Shown here one piece after another: positions 43,844 through 51,905 of a stretch of DNA of 64,000 nucleotides. The position numbers and the translations under genes were made by a program. Where the stretch lies: assembly GCF_010548305.1 (NCBI RefSeq), contig NZ_JAAGLV010000009.1, positions 62,001 through 126,000 of the forward strand, written 5' to 3'. Numbering within the stretch: the first letter of the stretch is position 1; every line of letters begins with the position of its first letter. The notes under the pieces were generated by a model. The model saw nothing but the letters and a program-made list of their open reading frames with translations. It searched no databases and was not told the DNA's origin. Origin of the DNA: Streptomyces sp. SID13031 (lineage in GTDB: Bacteria > Actinomycetota > Actinomycetes > Propionibacteriales > Kribbellaceae).

Positions 43844-44536
43844 CTACAACTCGTAAACGGTGAAGATCGTGCAGTAGACCGGCGGGGACTCCAGCCCCGG
43901 ATAGTAGAGCCGCCCGGCTTCGTCGGTCACCTTGAAATAAGCCGTGGACGCTCCCGCCTGAGACGGCGCCTGCAGCTTCATCCGGACCGTGACGACCTCA
44001 CCCGGTACGCCGTCCGGCAGGCGGGCGCGCAACGGCGACCGCAGCCACCCCGGCGTACCGGCTGCTCCTTGTCTGGTCAGCCAGCGGTCGCGCCAGCTGC
44101 TCTCCCCGCTGTTGCGGATCTGCCAGGTCTTCTCGAACTCCTCGTCGCGGCACACCCGGGTGCCGTCCGGCACGGTCTCCCCCACCAGCTCGGCGCGGTC
44201 CTCCGGATGATGGTCGGCCGGCACCGAACCGCCCAGCAGCGTCGGGTGCGGCAGCGAGTCGCGGCGGCGCACGTCCCGCATCGACATGTCCTTGCCGGCC
44301 CGGACGGCGGCGTCGAGCTCCATCGACTGGTTCACCAGCGCGCTACCGGCGCCGAAGGAGTCGTCGTACCACTCGATCAGCTCGCGACTCGGTTTGGTGT
44401 GGCCGCGCTCGACCCGGGACAGGTGCCCCTTGTCCCAGCCGGACAGGGTGGCCGCCTTGGTCAACGGCACACCTGATGCCTCCCGCAGTTCCCGCATTCG
44501 GCAGCCGATCACGAAGCGAGCCTGAGCTGGTCGCAC
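43844..44536 (-). CDS. XRE-type HTH protein with NBR1-like Ig domain
   Basis: A 230-residue protein joining an N-terminal helix-turn-helix (IGCRMRELREASGVPLTKAATLSGWDKGHLSRVERG, about 10-45) to a C-terminal NBR1-type immunoglobulin-like domain. The latter is recognisable from VCRDEEFEKTWQIRNSGESSW and WLRSPLRARLPDGVPGEVVTV. Such fusions occur in actinobacteria; the Ig domain probably senses or binds a partner. No signal peptide or membrane helix. GTG 44536 has GGGAG upstream. It is divergent from two secreted paralogues that share an 18-bp upstream element, making it a candidate regulator of them. Confidence 0.85.
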   Translation of the reverse strand: MRPAQARFVIGCRMRELREASGVPLTKAATLSGWDKGHLSRVERGHTKPSRELIEWYDDSFGAGSALVNQSMELDAAVRAGKDMSMRDVRRRDSLPHPTLLGGSVPADHHPEDRAELVGETVPDGTRVCRDEEFEKTWQIRNSGESSWRDRWLTRQGAAGTPGWLRSPLRARLPDGVPGEVVTVRMKLQAPSQAGASTAYFKVTDEAGRLYYPGLESPPVYCTIFTVYEL

Positions 44537-44610
44537 GGGGCACTCCCGCCCTCACGGTTAGTAATCTACGCATATTATCAAGTGATGGTTATTCATTTTC
44601 CGGTTGCCTG

Positions 44611-44628
44611 CTGCGACAACCCGATCAC
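44611..44628 (+). promoter_or_regulatory. Shared 18-bp upstream element, copy 1
   Basis: CTGCGACAACCCGATCAC, identical to 45218-45235; similarity continues with TGATT a few bases on. It sits between the divergent XRE gene and the first secreted paralogue. Confidence 0.6.
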
Positions 44629-44702
44629 CCTCTGATTGTCTGCGGGTGACAGCGAATTCGCCAAGCGATATGCCCCTCCCGCCGCAGCGAAAGGCAACCA
44701 TC

Positions 44703-45170
44703 ATGAGATCTTTCCTCGCCCGCGTCACCATCACCGCACTGCTGGGCGGTGCCGCTCTCGTCGGTACCGGCCTGCCCGCCACCGCCGCACCCGCGCCGGT
44801 CGGCACCATCACCACCGCGCCACAGGCCAGGGCCGACACCGCGATCGCGTGGTTCTCGTCCCGCAACGGTTCGACCGCCTACCAGGGTTACTGCGAGAAG
44901 GCCGTCGAGAACTCCTATGGCCGGACCGGGATCTACGCCTCGGCCAAGGCCAACTGGAACGACGCGGTCCGCCGCGGCGCCGCACACCGCGGCGACCTGA
45001 ACCCGCCGAAGGGCGCCCTCGTCTTCTGGGACATCGGCGCGCCGTACGGGCACGTCGGCCTGGCCACCGGGGACGGCAACTTCTGGGCCACCAGCGTGAA
45101 CGGCCGGATCGGCAAGGCACGGCTGCCGTACTTCTCCAGCTACCTGGGCTGGGCGCAACCGAACTTCTGA
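44703..45170 (+). CDS. Secreted CHAP/NlpC-P60-like protein, short form
   Basis: A 155-residue exported protein. The signal peptide spans about 1-29 (MRSFLARVTITALLGGAALV...TAAPA). The remaining domain has a Cys in YQGYCEKAVENSYG, then NPPKGALVFWDIGAPYGHVGLATGDG with a His in the position expected for a cysteine-hydrolase pair, and ends LPYFSSYLGWAQPNF. This resembles CHAP/NlpC-type cell-wall amidases, but the family name is not certain. ATG 44703 follows GAAAGG. A near-duplicate with an added domain lies downstream. Confidence 0.82.
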   Translation: MRSFLARVTITALLGGAALVGTGLPATAAPAPVGTITTAPQARADTAIAWFSSRNGSTAYQGYCEKAVENSYGRTGIYASAKANWNDAVRRGAAHRGDLNPPKGALVFWDIGAPYGHVGLATGDGNFWATSVNGRIGKARLPYFSSYLGWAQPNF

Positions 45171-45177
45171 GTCCGGT

Positions 45178-45208
45178 GACCGCCCGGCGCCACCCGGGCC
45201 GGGCGGTC
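45178..45208 (+). terminator. Hairpin terminator between the paralogues
   Basis: GACCGCCCGG and CCGGGCGGTC pair perfectly around an 11-nt loop, starting 7 nt after the stop codon. Confidence 0.8.
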
Positions 45209-45217
45209 CGTTGCCCA

Positions 45218-45235
45218 CTGCGACAACCCGATCAC
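45218..45235 (+). promoter_or_regulatory. Shared 18-bp upstream element, copy 2
   Basis: Identical to 44611-44628; it ends 48 nt before the start of the second paralogue. Confidence 0.6.
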
Positions 45236-45283
45236 GTTTTGATTCCCTGCCAGTGTTGCACTTCTTCCAGAAGGGAACACCTC

Positions 45284-45979
45284 ATGCGGACCGCCCTCCT
45301 CCGTACTGTCTCCAGGATCACCGCCACCGCACTGCTCGGCGGAGTCGCCGTGATCGGCGGCGCAACCCTTCCCGCGCACGCCGCCACCGGTACCGTCGTG
45401 ACCGACTCCGGATCCGGGGTGACGATCCGTTCCGGCAACGCCACCAGTTTCGGGTCGGTCGGCACCCAGCCGAACGGAGCGGTCGAGATCGACTGCCAGC
45501 TCTACGGCGAGCCGGTGACCGGCAAGTTCGGCCGCAGCCTGGTCTGGGACCACGTCCCCGGCAAGGGCTTCATCTCCGACTCCTACGTCAACACCGGCAG
45601 CGGCGGCCTGGTCGCCCCGCTGTGCACGAGCAACCCGCGCGCCGACAAGGCGATCGCCTGGTACTCCTCCCGCAACGGCTCCACCGCGTTCCAGGGGTAC
45701 TGCGAGATGGCGGCCGAGAACTCCTATGGCAAGACCGGTATCTGGGCCTCGGCCAAGGCCGACTGGAACGACGCGGTGGCACGCGGTGTCGCCCACCGCG
45801 GTGACCTCAACCCACCCAAGGGAGCGCTGATCTTCTGGGATCTCGCCGCCCCCTACGGCCACGTCGGCGTCGCCCGCGGCGACGGCTACTTCTGGGCCAC
45901 CAGCGTCAACGGCAAGATCGGCCTCGCCAAGCTGCCGTACTTCAGCAGCTACCTCGGCTGGGCCTGGCCCAACTTCTGA
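45284..45979 (+). CDS. Secreted CHAP/NlpC-P60-like protein with SH3-like domain
   Basis: A 231-residue paralogue of the protein at 44703. After the signal peptide (ending TLPAHAA) it carries an SH3b-like module (VTDSGSGVTIRSGNATSFGS ... KGFISDSYVN), probably for cell-wall binding. The catalytic-type domain follows: YQ/FQGYC-like FQGYCEMAAENSYG and DLAAPYGHVGVARGDG, ending YLGWAWPNF. ATG 45284 follows AAGGGAA. Its own copy of the upstream element and the terminator before it suggest an independent transcript under the same control as the short form. Confidence 0.84.
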   Translation: MRTALLRTVSRITATALLGGVAVIGGATLPAHAATGTVVTDSGSGVTIRSGNATSFGSVGTQPNGAVEIDCQLYGEPVTGKFGRSLVWDHVPGKGFISDSYVNTGSGGLVAPLCTSNPRADKAIAWYSSRNGSTAFQGYCEMAAENSYGKTGIWASAKADWNDAVARGVAHRGDLNPPKGALIFWDLAAPYGHVGVARGDGYFWATSVNGKIGLAKLPYFSSYLGWAWPNF

Positions 45980-46015
45980 TCCCCGATCAGCCCTAGGCAC
46001 GGGGACTGATCGGCC

Positions 46016-46058
46016 GAAGCACCCAGGCGCGCCCGCCCCTCAAGCGCCTGGGTGCTTC
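46016..46058 (+). terminator. Strong hairpin terminator
   Basis: GAAGCACCCAGGCGC and its perfect complement GCGCCTGGGTGCTTC frame a 13-nt loop, 37 nt after the stop of the SH3-containing gene. Confidence 0.85.
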
Positions 46059-46130
46059 TCCATCCGTGCCGGCCGGTGGGGCGGACCGCGCTACTTCTCT
46101 TCCCGGCAGAACCGCTGGGATCATGGAGGA

Positions 46131-46553
46131 GTGAATCCTGCGCTCGTTCCGGAACTGTTGGTGGAATCGGTTGCCGGCAGCCTCGACTTCTGGTGCCGGT
46201 TGTGCCAGTTCGAGCTGCTGTACGACCGGCCGGAGGAGGGGTTCGCGTACATCGCCCAGGGCAGCGCGCACCTGATGCTCGAGCAGATCGGTGCCGGACG
46301 GAACTGGCTGACCGGGCCCCTCGACCGGCCGCTCGGGCGCGGTATCAACTTCCAGATCACCGTTCCGGCGATCGGGCCCCTCTGCTCATCGCTGCGCGAG
46401 GCGGGCTGGCCGCTGTTCATGCCACCGGAAACGAAGTGGTACCGGACTGACATCGGCGAGGCCGGCGTCGAGCAGTTCCTCGTCACCGACCCGGACGGGT
46501 ATCTCCTTCGGTTTCAGGCGTCGCTCGGGAGGCGGCCGATCGAGCAACCGTGA
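46131..46553 (+). CDS. Glyoxalase / bleomycin-resistance-family protein
   Basis: A 140-residue vicinal-oxygen-chelate protein. VPELLVESVAGSLDFWCRLCQFELLYDRPEEGFAYI and RPLGRGINFQITV form the first beta-alpha module, and TKWYRTDIGEAGVEQFLVTDPDGYLLRF the second, with Glu and Asp ligand positions typical of the bleomycin-binding branch. It could sequester a drug or act as a dioxygenase-like enzyme. GTG 46131 lies directly next to GGAGGA, closer than usual, so the start is uncertain. It converges with the lacI gene, whose stop is 9 bp away. Confidence 0.85.
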   Translation: MNPALVPELLVESVAGSLDFWCRLCQFELLYDRPEEGFAYIAQGSAHLMLEQIGAGRNWLTGPLDRPLGRGINFQITVPAIGPLCSSLREAGWPLFMPPETKWYRTDIGEAGVEQFLVTDPDGYLLRFQASLGRRPIEQP

Positions 46554-46561
46554 CGCCGGAC

Positions 46562-47596
46562 CTATTGATCGCCGGTGGCAGAACGTTCGCCGGAGCCGCG
46601 CTGGATCAGCTGGCACGGCAGGACGATGCGCTGCGGTGGCCGGGTGTCGGTTTTCGACGCGCGGTCGAGGAGCAGACGGGCGGCGATCCGGCCGAGCTCG
46701 GCGATGTCGGAGGCAACGACCGTGACCGGGGTCGGCAGCATGTCGGCCAGCCGGAAATCGTCGAAGCCCACGACTGCGGGCTCAGCGTCGACCTCGCGGA
46801 GCGCACGTAGTACGCCTTCGGTGAGGAAGTTGGTGGAGGCAAACAACGCCGTGGGCGGATCAGGGCGGTGCATCAGCTCGCGGGTCGCCTTCTCCGCGGC
46901 CTCGGCCGTGCCCTCCGGCAGCTGGATGACGAGGCTCTCGTCGACCTCGACCCCGGCCGCCCGGCAGGATCGCCGGTACCCGCGCAGGCGCCGCCCGGTC
47001 GTGTAGTACGACGGCGCGAGCAGGATCGCGATCCGCTCATGTCCCTGCCGCAGAAGGTGATCCGTGGCGAGCTTGCCACCACCCTCGTTGTCGACCATCA
47101 CGATGTCGGCCTCGATCCCGTGCGCCGGCCGGTCCACGAACACCACCGGTACGCCGGCGCTGGCCAGGAACGAGTGGTCACCCTGGTCGGGCACGATCAT
47201 CAACCCCGCGACCTGGCGCCCGACCAACTCCTGGATCGCCCGCCGCTCCCCCTCCGGATCCTCGTCGACCGAGCCCAGTACGACAGCGAACCCGTCCTGC
47301 CCGGCGACCTCGAGCGACGCCTTGGCGATCGTCGCGTAGAACGGGTTGGTCAGGTCACCCAGTACCAGCGCGAGGCTCGACGACTTCTTGCCCGGCCGCA
47401 GCGCGCGGGCCACCTCGTTGCGCTGGAAGCCCAGCTCGTCGATCGCGACGCGGACCCGGCTCGCGGTCTCGTCCCGCACCCCGGCCCCGCCGTTCACCAC
47501 TCGCGACACCGTGCCCAACCCCACGCCGGCCCGCTTGGCCACGTCGATCATCGTCGGCCGAGCGGACTCGGACTGCCTTGGAAACGTTTCGGACAC
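46562..47596 (-). CDS. LacI-family transcriptional repressor
   Basis: A 344-residue regulator. The helix-turn-helix is TMIDVAKRAGVGLGTVSRVVNG with the hinge helix ALRPGKKS. The effector domain is of the periplasmic-binding type (LALVLGDLTNPFYATI, VGFDDFRLADML). GTG 47596 is preferred because GAGGG precedes it and the HTH starts soon after; a longer start is possible. It is divergent from a sugar ABC importer, and two LacI-type operators flank the divergent promoter, so it likely represses the importer and itself in the absence of a sugar. Confidence 0.92.
   Translation of the reverse strand: MSETFPRQSESARPTMIDVAKRAGVGLGTVSRVVNGGAGVRDETASRVRVAIDELGFQRNEVARALRPGKKSSSLALVLGDLTNPFYATIAKASLEVAGQDGFAVVLGSVDEDPEGERRAIQELVGRQVAGLMIVPDQGDHSFLASAGVPVVFVDRPAHGIEADIVMVDNEGGGKLATDHLLRQGHERIAILLAPSYYTTGRRLRGYRRSCRAAGVEVDESLVIQLPEGTAEAAEKATRELMHRPDPPTALFASTNFLTEGVLRALREVDAEPAVVGFDDFRLADMLPTPVTVVASDIAELGRIAARLLLDRASKTDTRPPQRIVLPCQLIQRGSGERSATGDQ
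47578..47593. promoter_or_regulatory. LacI-type operator O1, inside the 5' end of the repressor gene
   Basis: TTGGAAACGTTTCGGA, with palindromic core GAAACGTTTC, typical of LacI/CcpA-type boxes. It overlaps the first codons of the repressor. Confidence 0.7.
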
Positions 47597-47645
47597 AGGG
47601 TTGACTTCCCTCTCAGGGCACGGCATCGTCACCTCACAGTAGACG

Positions 47646-47660
47646 TTGGAAACGTTCCCA
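47646..47660. promoter_or_regulatory. LacI-type operator O2, before the importer genes
   Basis: TTGGAAACGTTCCCA, core GGAAACGTTCC, 14 nt before the ATG of the first permease. The two cores are centred 68 bp apart. Confidence 0.75.
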
Positions 47661-47673
47661 TCCAGGAGGCAGG

Positions 47674-48624
47674 ATGAATCGTGACGGACCGGGTCGGCCC
47701 GGCCGGCGACCCGGCGGCGGCCTCAGCCGCAACGCCGGATCGGATATCGGAGCCGCCTATCTGTTCATCGCGCCGGCCATCATCGGCTTCACCGTCTTCG
47801 TGGTTTATCCGTTGATCCGTTCCTTTTATCTAGCCTTGACGAAATACAACGGCCTGACCGATCCGGTCTTCGTGGGTCTGGCGAACTTCCGCCGGCTGTT
47901 CACCGTCGATCCGGCGTTCTGGCCGTCGCTGCGGGCAACGGGGTACCTGGTGGTCCTCTACGTGCCGCTGTCACTGGCTCTCGGGCTCGCCCTCGCGGTG
48001 TTCTGCAACCAGCGCTTCGCCGGCGTGCGGATAGTCCGGACACTGGCGTATCTGCCGGTGGTACTGCCCGCCGTCGCCACCATCACGCTGTGGAAGTTCA
48101 TCCTCAATCCCCAGGTGGGGCTGGCGAACACGATCCTGGACAAGCTGCACCTGCCGACCAGTTCCTGGCTGCAGAGTCCGGCGATGTCGATGCCGTCGAT
48201 CGTGATCGTGATGCTGTGGGGCGTCGGCGGCACGATGATCATCTTCCTCGCCGCGCTGCAGGCGGTACCGACCGAGCTCTACGAAGCCGCCCGCGTCGAC
48301 GGCGCCGGGCCGTACGCGGTGTTCTTCCGGATCACGCTGCCGATGATCAGCCCGATCATGTTGCTCCAGGTGATCCTGCAGACCACGGCCGCGCTTCAGA
48401 CCTTCAACCAACCCAAGATCCTGACCGGCGGCGGCCCCGGCTTCAGCACCAACGTGTTGATGCTGTCGATCTACAACAACGGATTCTCCAACCTGGGCAG
48501 GATTCCGCAGCTCGGCTACGCCTCCGCGCAGGTCTGGGTGCTGTTCGTCGTCATCATCGCCGTGATCGCCCTGACCGCGAAGTTCTCCTCGCTCTGGACC
48601 TTCAGTGACAACACTCCCGACTGA
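47674..48624 (+). CDS. Sugar ABC transporter permease 1 (MalF/UgpA type)
   Basis: A 316-residue inner-membrane permease of the CUT1 group. Six hydrophobic segments are visible (YLFIAPAIIGFTVFVVYPLI at the start). The EAA motif is YEAARVDGAGPYAVFFRITLP. ATG 47674 follows AGGAGG. It overlaps the second permease gene by 20 bp. The neighbouring permease, binding protein and repressor show one sugar-uptake operon; as is usual for CUT1 systems, no ATPase gene is present and a shared MsiK-like ATPase is likely. Confidence 0.94.
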   Translation: MNRDGPGRPGRRPGGGLSRNAGSDIGAAYLFIAPAIIGFTVFVVYPLIRSFYLALTKYNGLTDPVFVGLANFRRLFTVDPAFWPSLRATGYLVVLYVPLSLALGLALAVFCNQRFAGVRIVRTLAYLPVVLPAVATITLWKFILNPQVGLANTILDKLHLPTSSWLQSPAMSMPSIVIVMLWGVGGTMIIFLAALQAVPTELYEAARVDGAGPYAVFFRITLPMISPIMLLQVILQTTAALQTFNQPKILTGGGPGFSTNVLMLSIYNNGFSNLGRIPQLGYASAQVWVLFVVIIAVIALTAKFSSLWTFSDNTPD

Positions 48625-49528
48625 CCCCGCCGAGACCGTCGCCCCCGCGCTGACGCGCACCGTCGACCGGCCACGGCGTAATACGGGCAAACGCCCGGTG
48701 CGTACGACCACGTGGTACGCGACCGCGTTGTTCATCTGCGCGGTGATGGTCGTCCCGCTGTTGTGGATGATCACGATCGGCCTGAAGAGCCGCAACGCCG
48801 TCTTCGAGGTGCCGCCGCGGTTGCTGCCGCACGAGTTCAACTGGCGCAACTTCATCGACGGCCCGCAGGCGATCCACTTCCCGCGGTTGCTGCTCAACTC
48901 CACCATCATCACCGTGCTGAGCGTGCTCGGCGGCGTGATGACCGCGATGATGGCGGGCTACGCGCTGGCCCGGTTGCGGTTCCCGGGCCGGAAGCTGTGG
49001 TTCTACCTGTTCGTCGGCAGCATGCTGCTGCCCGGCGTGGTCGGGCTGATCCCGTTGTTCCAGCTGTACAAGAGCATCGGCTGGTACGACACCTGGCTGC
49101 CGCTGATCGTGCCGGCCTTCTTCGGCGGCAACCCGCTGTTCATCTTCCTGGCCCGGCAGTACTTCCTGGCCATCCCGTACTCGATCGACGAGGCGGCCAA
49201 GATCGACGGCGCCGGGCACCTGCGGATCTTCGTCAGCGTGATGCTGCCGCTGACCCGGCCGGCCTGGATCACGATGGCGATCCTCGCCTTCCAGGCGTCC
49301 TGGAACGACTTCCTCAACCCACTGGTCTACCTGTACTCCGCCGGCAAATGGCCGTTGTCGGTCGGGATGGCGCAGTTCGTCTCCCCGTTCGCCGGGCAGA
49401 CGCCGAACTGGAGCTACTACATGGCCACCAACCTGCTCTACATGCTGCCGCCGCTGATCCTCTTCTTCGCCGCGCAGCGCTACTTCATCCAGGGCCTCGG
49501 CTCGCTGGGCAGCACGACGCAGAAGTGA
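48605..49528 (+). CDS. Sugar ABC transporter permease 2 (MalG/UgpE type)
   Basis: A 307-residue CUT1 permease. It has a cytoplasmic N-terminus with basic residues and then LFICAVMVVPLLWMITIGLK. The EAA loop is IDEAAKIDGAGHLRIFVSVMLPL, and conserved tail residues AQRYFIQGL end the protein. GTG 48605 lies inside the end of the first permease gene. It pairs with permease 1 to form the translocation pore. Confidence 0.94.
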   Translation: MTTLPTDPAETVAPALTRTVDRPRRNTGKRPVRTTTWYATALFICAVMVVPLLWMITIGLKSRNAVFEVPPRLLPHEFNWRNFIDGPQAIHFPRLLLNSTIITVLSVLGGVMTAMMAGYALARLRFPGRKLWFYLFVGSMLLPGVVGLIPLFQLYKSIGWYDTWLPLIVPAFFGGNPLFIFLARQYFLAIPYSIDEAAKIDGAGHLRIFVSVMLPLTRPAWITMAILAFQASWNDFLNPLVYLYSAGKWPLSVGMAQFVSPFAGQTPNWSYYMATNLLYMLPPLILFFAAQRYFIQGLGSLGSTTQK

Positions 49529-49550
49529 CTCACCCCTGAGGAGCACAACA

Positions 49551-50849
49551 GTGAAAAGGATCATCGGTACCACCCTGGCCTGCGCCGGGTTGCTGACGGC
49601 AACGGCTGCCTGCGGCGGATCGGACTCCGGCGGCGAGTCCGGCGGCCCGGTCACCGTGACCGTGATGACGTGGGAGACGCCCGAGACGAACACCGCCATC
49701 AAGAAGGCGCTCGAAGGGTTCAAGGACGACAACATCAAAGTGCAACTGGTCGACACCCCGAGCGGCGGGTACGGCGACAAGCTCGCGTCGCTGACCCAGG
49801 CGAAGAAGCTGCCCGACCTGTTCTGGTGCGGGAACGACACCGAGCAGCAGTACACATCACAGGGCCTGCTGGTCGACTGGTCGAAGAGGATCGACGGCGG
49901 CGAGGGCGACTTCAAGGCGGACAAGTTCGTCGGCTCGGCGATGAAGAACTGGAAGACGGGCGACGGGCAGATGGGTGGTCTGCCGTCGCTGATGAACACC
50001 TACGGCGTCTGGTACAACGCGGATGCCTTCAAGGCAGCCGGCCTGCCGGAACCGAAGGCCGGCTGGAGCTGGGACGAGATGTACGCCGCCGCCGGCCGGC
50101 TCGCGAACAAGGGCGGGGCGAAGTACGGGCTGGTCGCGGATCAGCTCACCTCGCTGGACTCGCCGTTCACGATGTCGATGTACTCGGTGTCAGCTGGTGG
50201 CGCACCGTTCACCGACGACGTGAACCACCCGACCAAGGCCGAGGTCGACGCCAAGTTCACCGAAGGCGTGGAGAAGCTCGCGGCGGCGATCAAGTCGGGT
50301 GCGGTGGCGCCGCCCGGGTACGACGCGTCGAACGTGCCGGCGCTGTTCTCCGGCGGCAAGGTGCCGATGATGTTCGGCGGCCAGTGGCTGGCTGCCGGGT
50401 TCCAGACCGACAAGCCGAAGATCAAGTACGGGTTCGCGCCGTTCCCGCAGGTCAGCACGCCGGCGACGCTCTACGACTCGGTCGGGATCTGCACCCCGCA
50501 GTACACGGCGAACGAGGACGCGACGTACAAGGTGCTCGAGTACATCAACACGAAGGTGTGGGACGCCGTCCTGCCGGCCTCGCCCGTTGCGCCGCCGGCC
50601 TACACGCCCGCGCAGGAGAGTTACTTCAGCGCTTTGACCAAGGCGGGACAAAACACCGTCGTCGACACGGTCAAGGCGGATCTGTCGGCCGAGAAGACTG
50701 TCGGCGTGCGGTTCACGACGCAGTGGGCATCGCAGGTCGGTGACCTCACGACGGCGATGTACCAGCCGATCCTCACCGGCAAGAAGCCCGTCTCCGATCT
50801 GCAGGCCTACGTCGGCAAGATCAACGAGCTGATCAAGTCGCAGGGCTGA
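49551..50849 (+). CDS. Sugar ABC transporter substrate-binding lipoprotein
   Basis: A 432-residue extracellular binding protein of family 1. The lipobox is TAAC near residue 21, then VTVMTWETPETNTAIKKALEGF and PDLFWCGNDTEQQYTSQGLL, followed by GGLPSLMNTYGVWYNADAFKAAG, the standard pattern of CUT1 solute receptors. GTG 49551 has GAGGAG upstream. The ligand is probably an oligosaccharide or glycerol-phosphate-like compound; it cannot be named. The strong terminator after it ends the operon. Confidence 0.94.
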   Translation: MKRIIGTTLACAGLLTATAACGGSDSGGESGGPVTVTVMTWETPETNTAIKKALEGFKDDNIKVQLVDTPSGGYGDKLASLTQAKKLPDLFWCGNDTEQQYTSQGLLVDWSKRIDGGEGDFKADKFVGSAMKNWKTGDGQMGGLPSLMNTYGVWYNADAFKAAGLPEPKAGWSWDEMYAAAGRLANKGGAKYGLVADQLTSLDSPFTMSMYSVSAGGAPFTDDVNHPTKAEVDAKFTEGVEKLAAAIKSGAVAPPGYDASNVPALFSGGKVPMMFGGQWLAAGFQTDKPKIKYGFAPFPQVSTPATLYDSVGICTPQYTANEDATYKVLEYINTKVWDAVLPASPVAPPAYTPAQESYFSALTKAGQNTVVDTVKADLSAEKTVGVRFTTQWASQVGDLTTAMYQPILTGKKPVSDLQAYVGKINELIKSQG

Positions 50850-50885
50850 CAGTTGCTGTCTTGCAGTTGCAGTTCTTGAAAGGTC

Positions 50886-50924
50886 GGGCCCGCCGGAGGA
50901 AAGGGAGCTTCCTCCGGCGGGCCC
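50886..50924. terminator. Bidirectional-type terminator between importer and egtD
   Basis: GGGCCCGCCGGAGGAA and its perfect complement frame a 7-nt loop, followed by TTCGTT. It sits between the convergent importer operon and egt genes and may serve both. Confidence 0.9.
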
Positions 50925-50939
50925 TTCGTTCGCTCAGGA

Positions 50940-51905
50940 TCAGACTGCCTGCCAGAGCGAGAGGGCGAAGCGGTCCTCGGAGTCTGTCCACCAGGCGCCG
51001 GAGGTGAAGCCGGCCTTGTCCAGTTCTGCTTCTACGCCGTGGCGGTGGAACTTGGCCGAGATCTCGGTGCTGAGCTCCTCACCCTCGGCGAAGTCGACCT
51101 CGAGGCCGATCTCCGGGATCAGGACGCGCATCGCGCGGTCTGCGCGCAGGTGCATCTCGATCCACTCGTTCTCGGGATCCCAGATCGCGCGGTGGCTGAA
51201 CCCCTCGACGTCGAAGTCCGCGCCGAGCTGGCGGTTCAGCACCCGCAGGACGTTCCGGTTGAACTCGGCCGTCACGCCCGCGCTGTCGTCGTACGCCGCG
51301 ACAAGAGTGGCCGGGTCCTTCACCAGATCCGTGCCGAGCAGTAGCCATTCGCCTGGCTCCAGCACCTCGCGGACGGACTGGTAGAAGTCGGCCCGCTCCT
51401 CGGGGAGCAGGTTGCCGATCGTCCCGCCGAGGAAGGCGACCACCCGCGGAGCCTCGCCGGGAAGCTTGTCGAGGTGCTCGGTGAAGTCGCCGACGACCCC
51501 GTGCACGGTGAGCGCCGGGTAGTCGGCATTGATAGCGGCCGCCGCCTCGCGCAGCGCCGACTCCGAGACGTCCAGCGGTACGAAGGTGGTCAGCGTGCCG
51601 TGGTCGCGCAACCCGTCGAGCAGCAACCGGGTCTTCTCGGAGGAGCCCGAGCCGAGCTCGACCAGCGTGTGCGCGCCGGTCAGCTTCGCGATCTCGCCGG
51701 ATCGCGCGTCGAGGATCTCCCGCTCCGCGCGGGTCGGGTAGTACTCCGGCAGCCGGGTGATCTCCTCGAACAGCTCGCTGCCGCGGGCGTCATAGAACCA
51801 TTTCGGCGCGAGCCACTTCGACTCGGCCGTCAGGCCGTCCCGGGCATCCTCCCGCAGGGCACGGGCGGCGTAGTCCGGGGTCAGGTGGATGTCGATCGAA
51901 GTCAC
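50940..51905 (-). CDS. egtD: L-histidine N-alpha-methyltransferase
   Basis: EgtD trimethylates histidine to hercynine, the precursor of the thiol ergothioneine. The 321-residue protein has KWFYDARGSELFEEITRLPEYYPTRAE at the N-terminus. The SAM site is VELGSGSSEKTRLLLDGL, followed by VPLDVSESALREAA and AFLGGTIGNLLP, then GADFDVEGFSHRAIWDPENEWIEM for histidine binding. GTG 51905 overlaps the egtC stop by one base. It is the last gene of the egt run; egtE (C-S lyase) is not found beside it. Confidence 0.96.
   Translation of the reverse strand: MTSIDIHLTPDYAARALREDARDGLTAESKWLAPKWFYDARGSELFEEITRLPEYYPTRAEREILDARSGEIAKLTGAHTLVELGSGSSEKTRLLLDGLRDHGTLTTFVPLDVSESALREAAAAINADYPALTVHGVVGDFTEHLDKLPGEAPRVVAFLGGTIGNLLPEERADFYQSVREVLEPGEWLLLGTDLVKDPATLVAAYDDSAGVTAEFNRNVLRVLNRQLGADFDVEGFSHRAIWDPENEWIEMHLRADRAMRVLIPEIGLEVDFAEGEELSTEISAKFHRHGVEAELDKAGFTSGAWWTDSEDRFALSLWQAV

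Noticed and set aside
48602..49999. 465-codon minus-strand frame opposite the second sugar permease
   Set aside because: Shadow frame rich in Arg/Gln/His; the plus-strand CUT1 permease is unmistakable.
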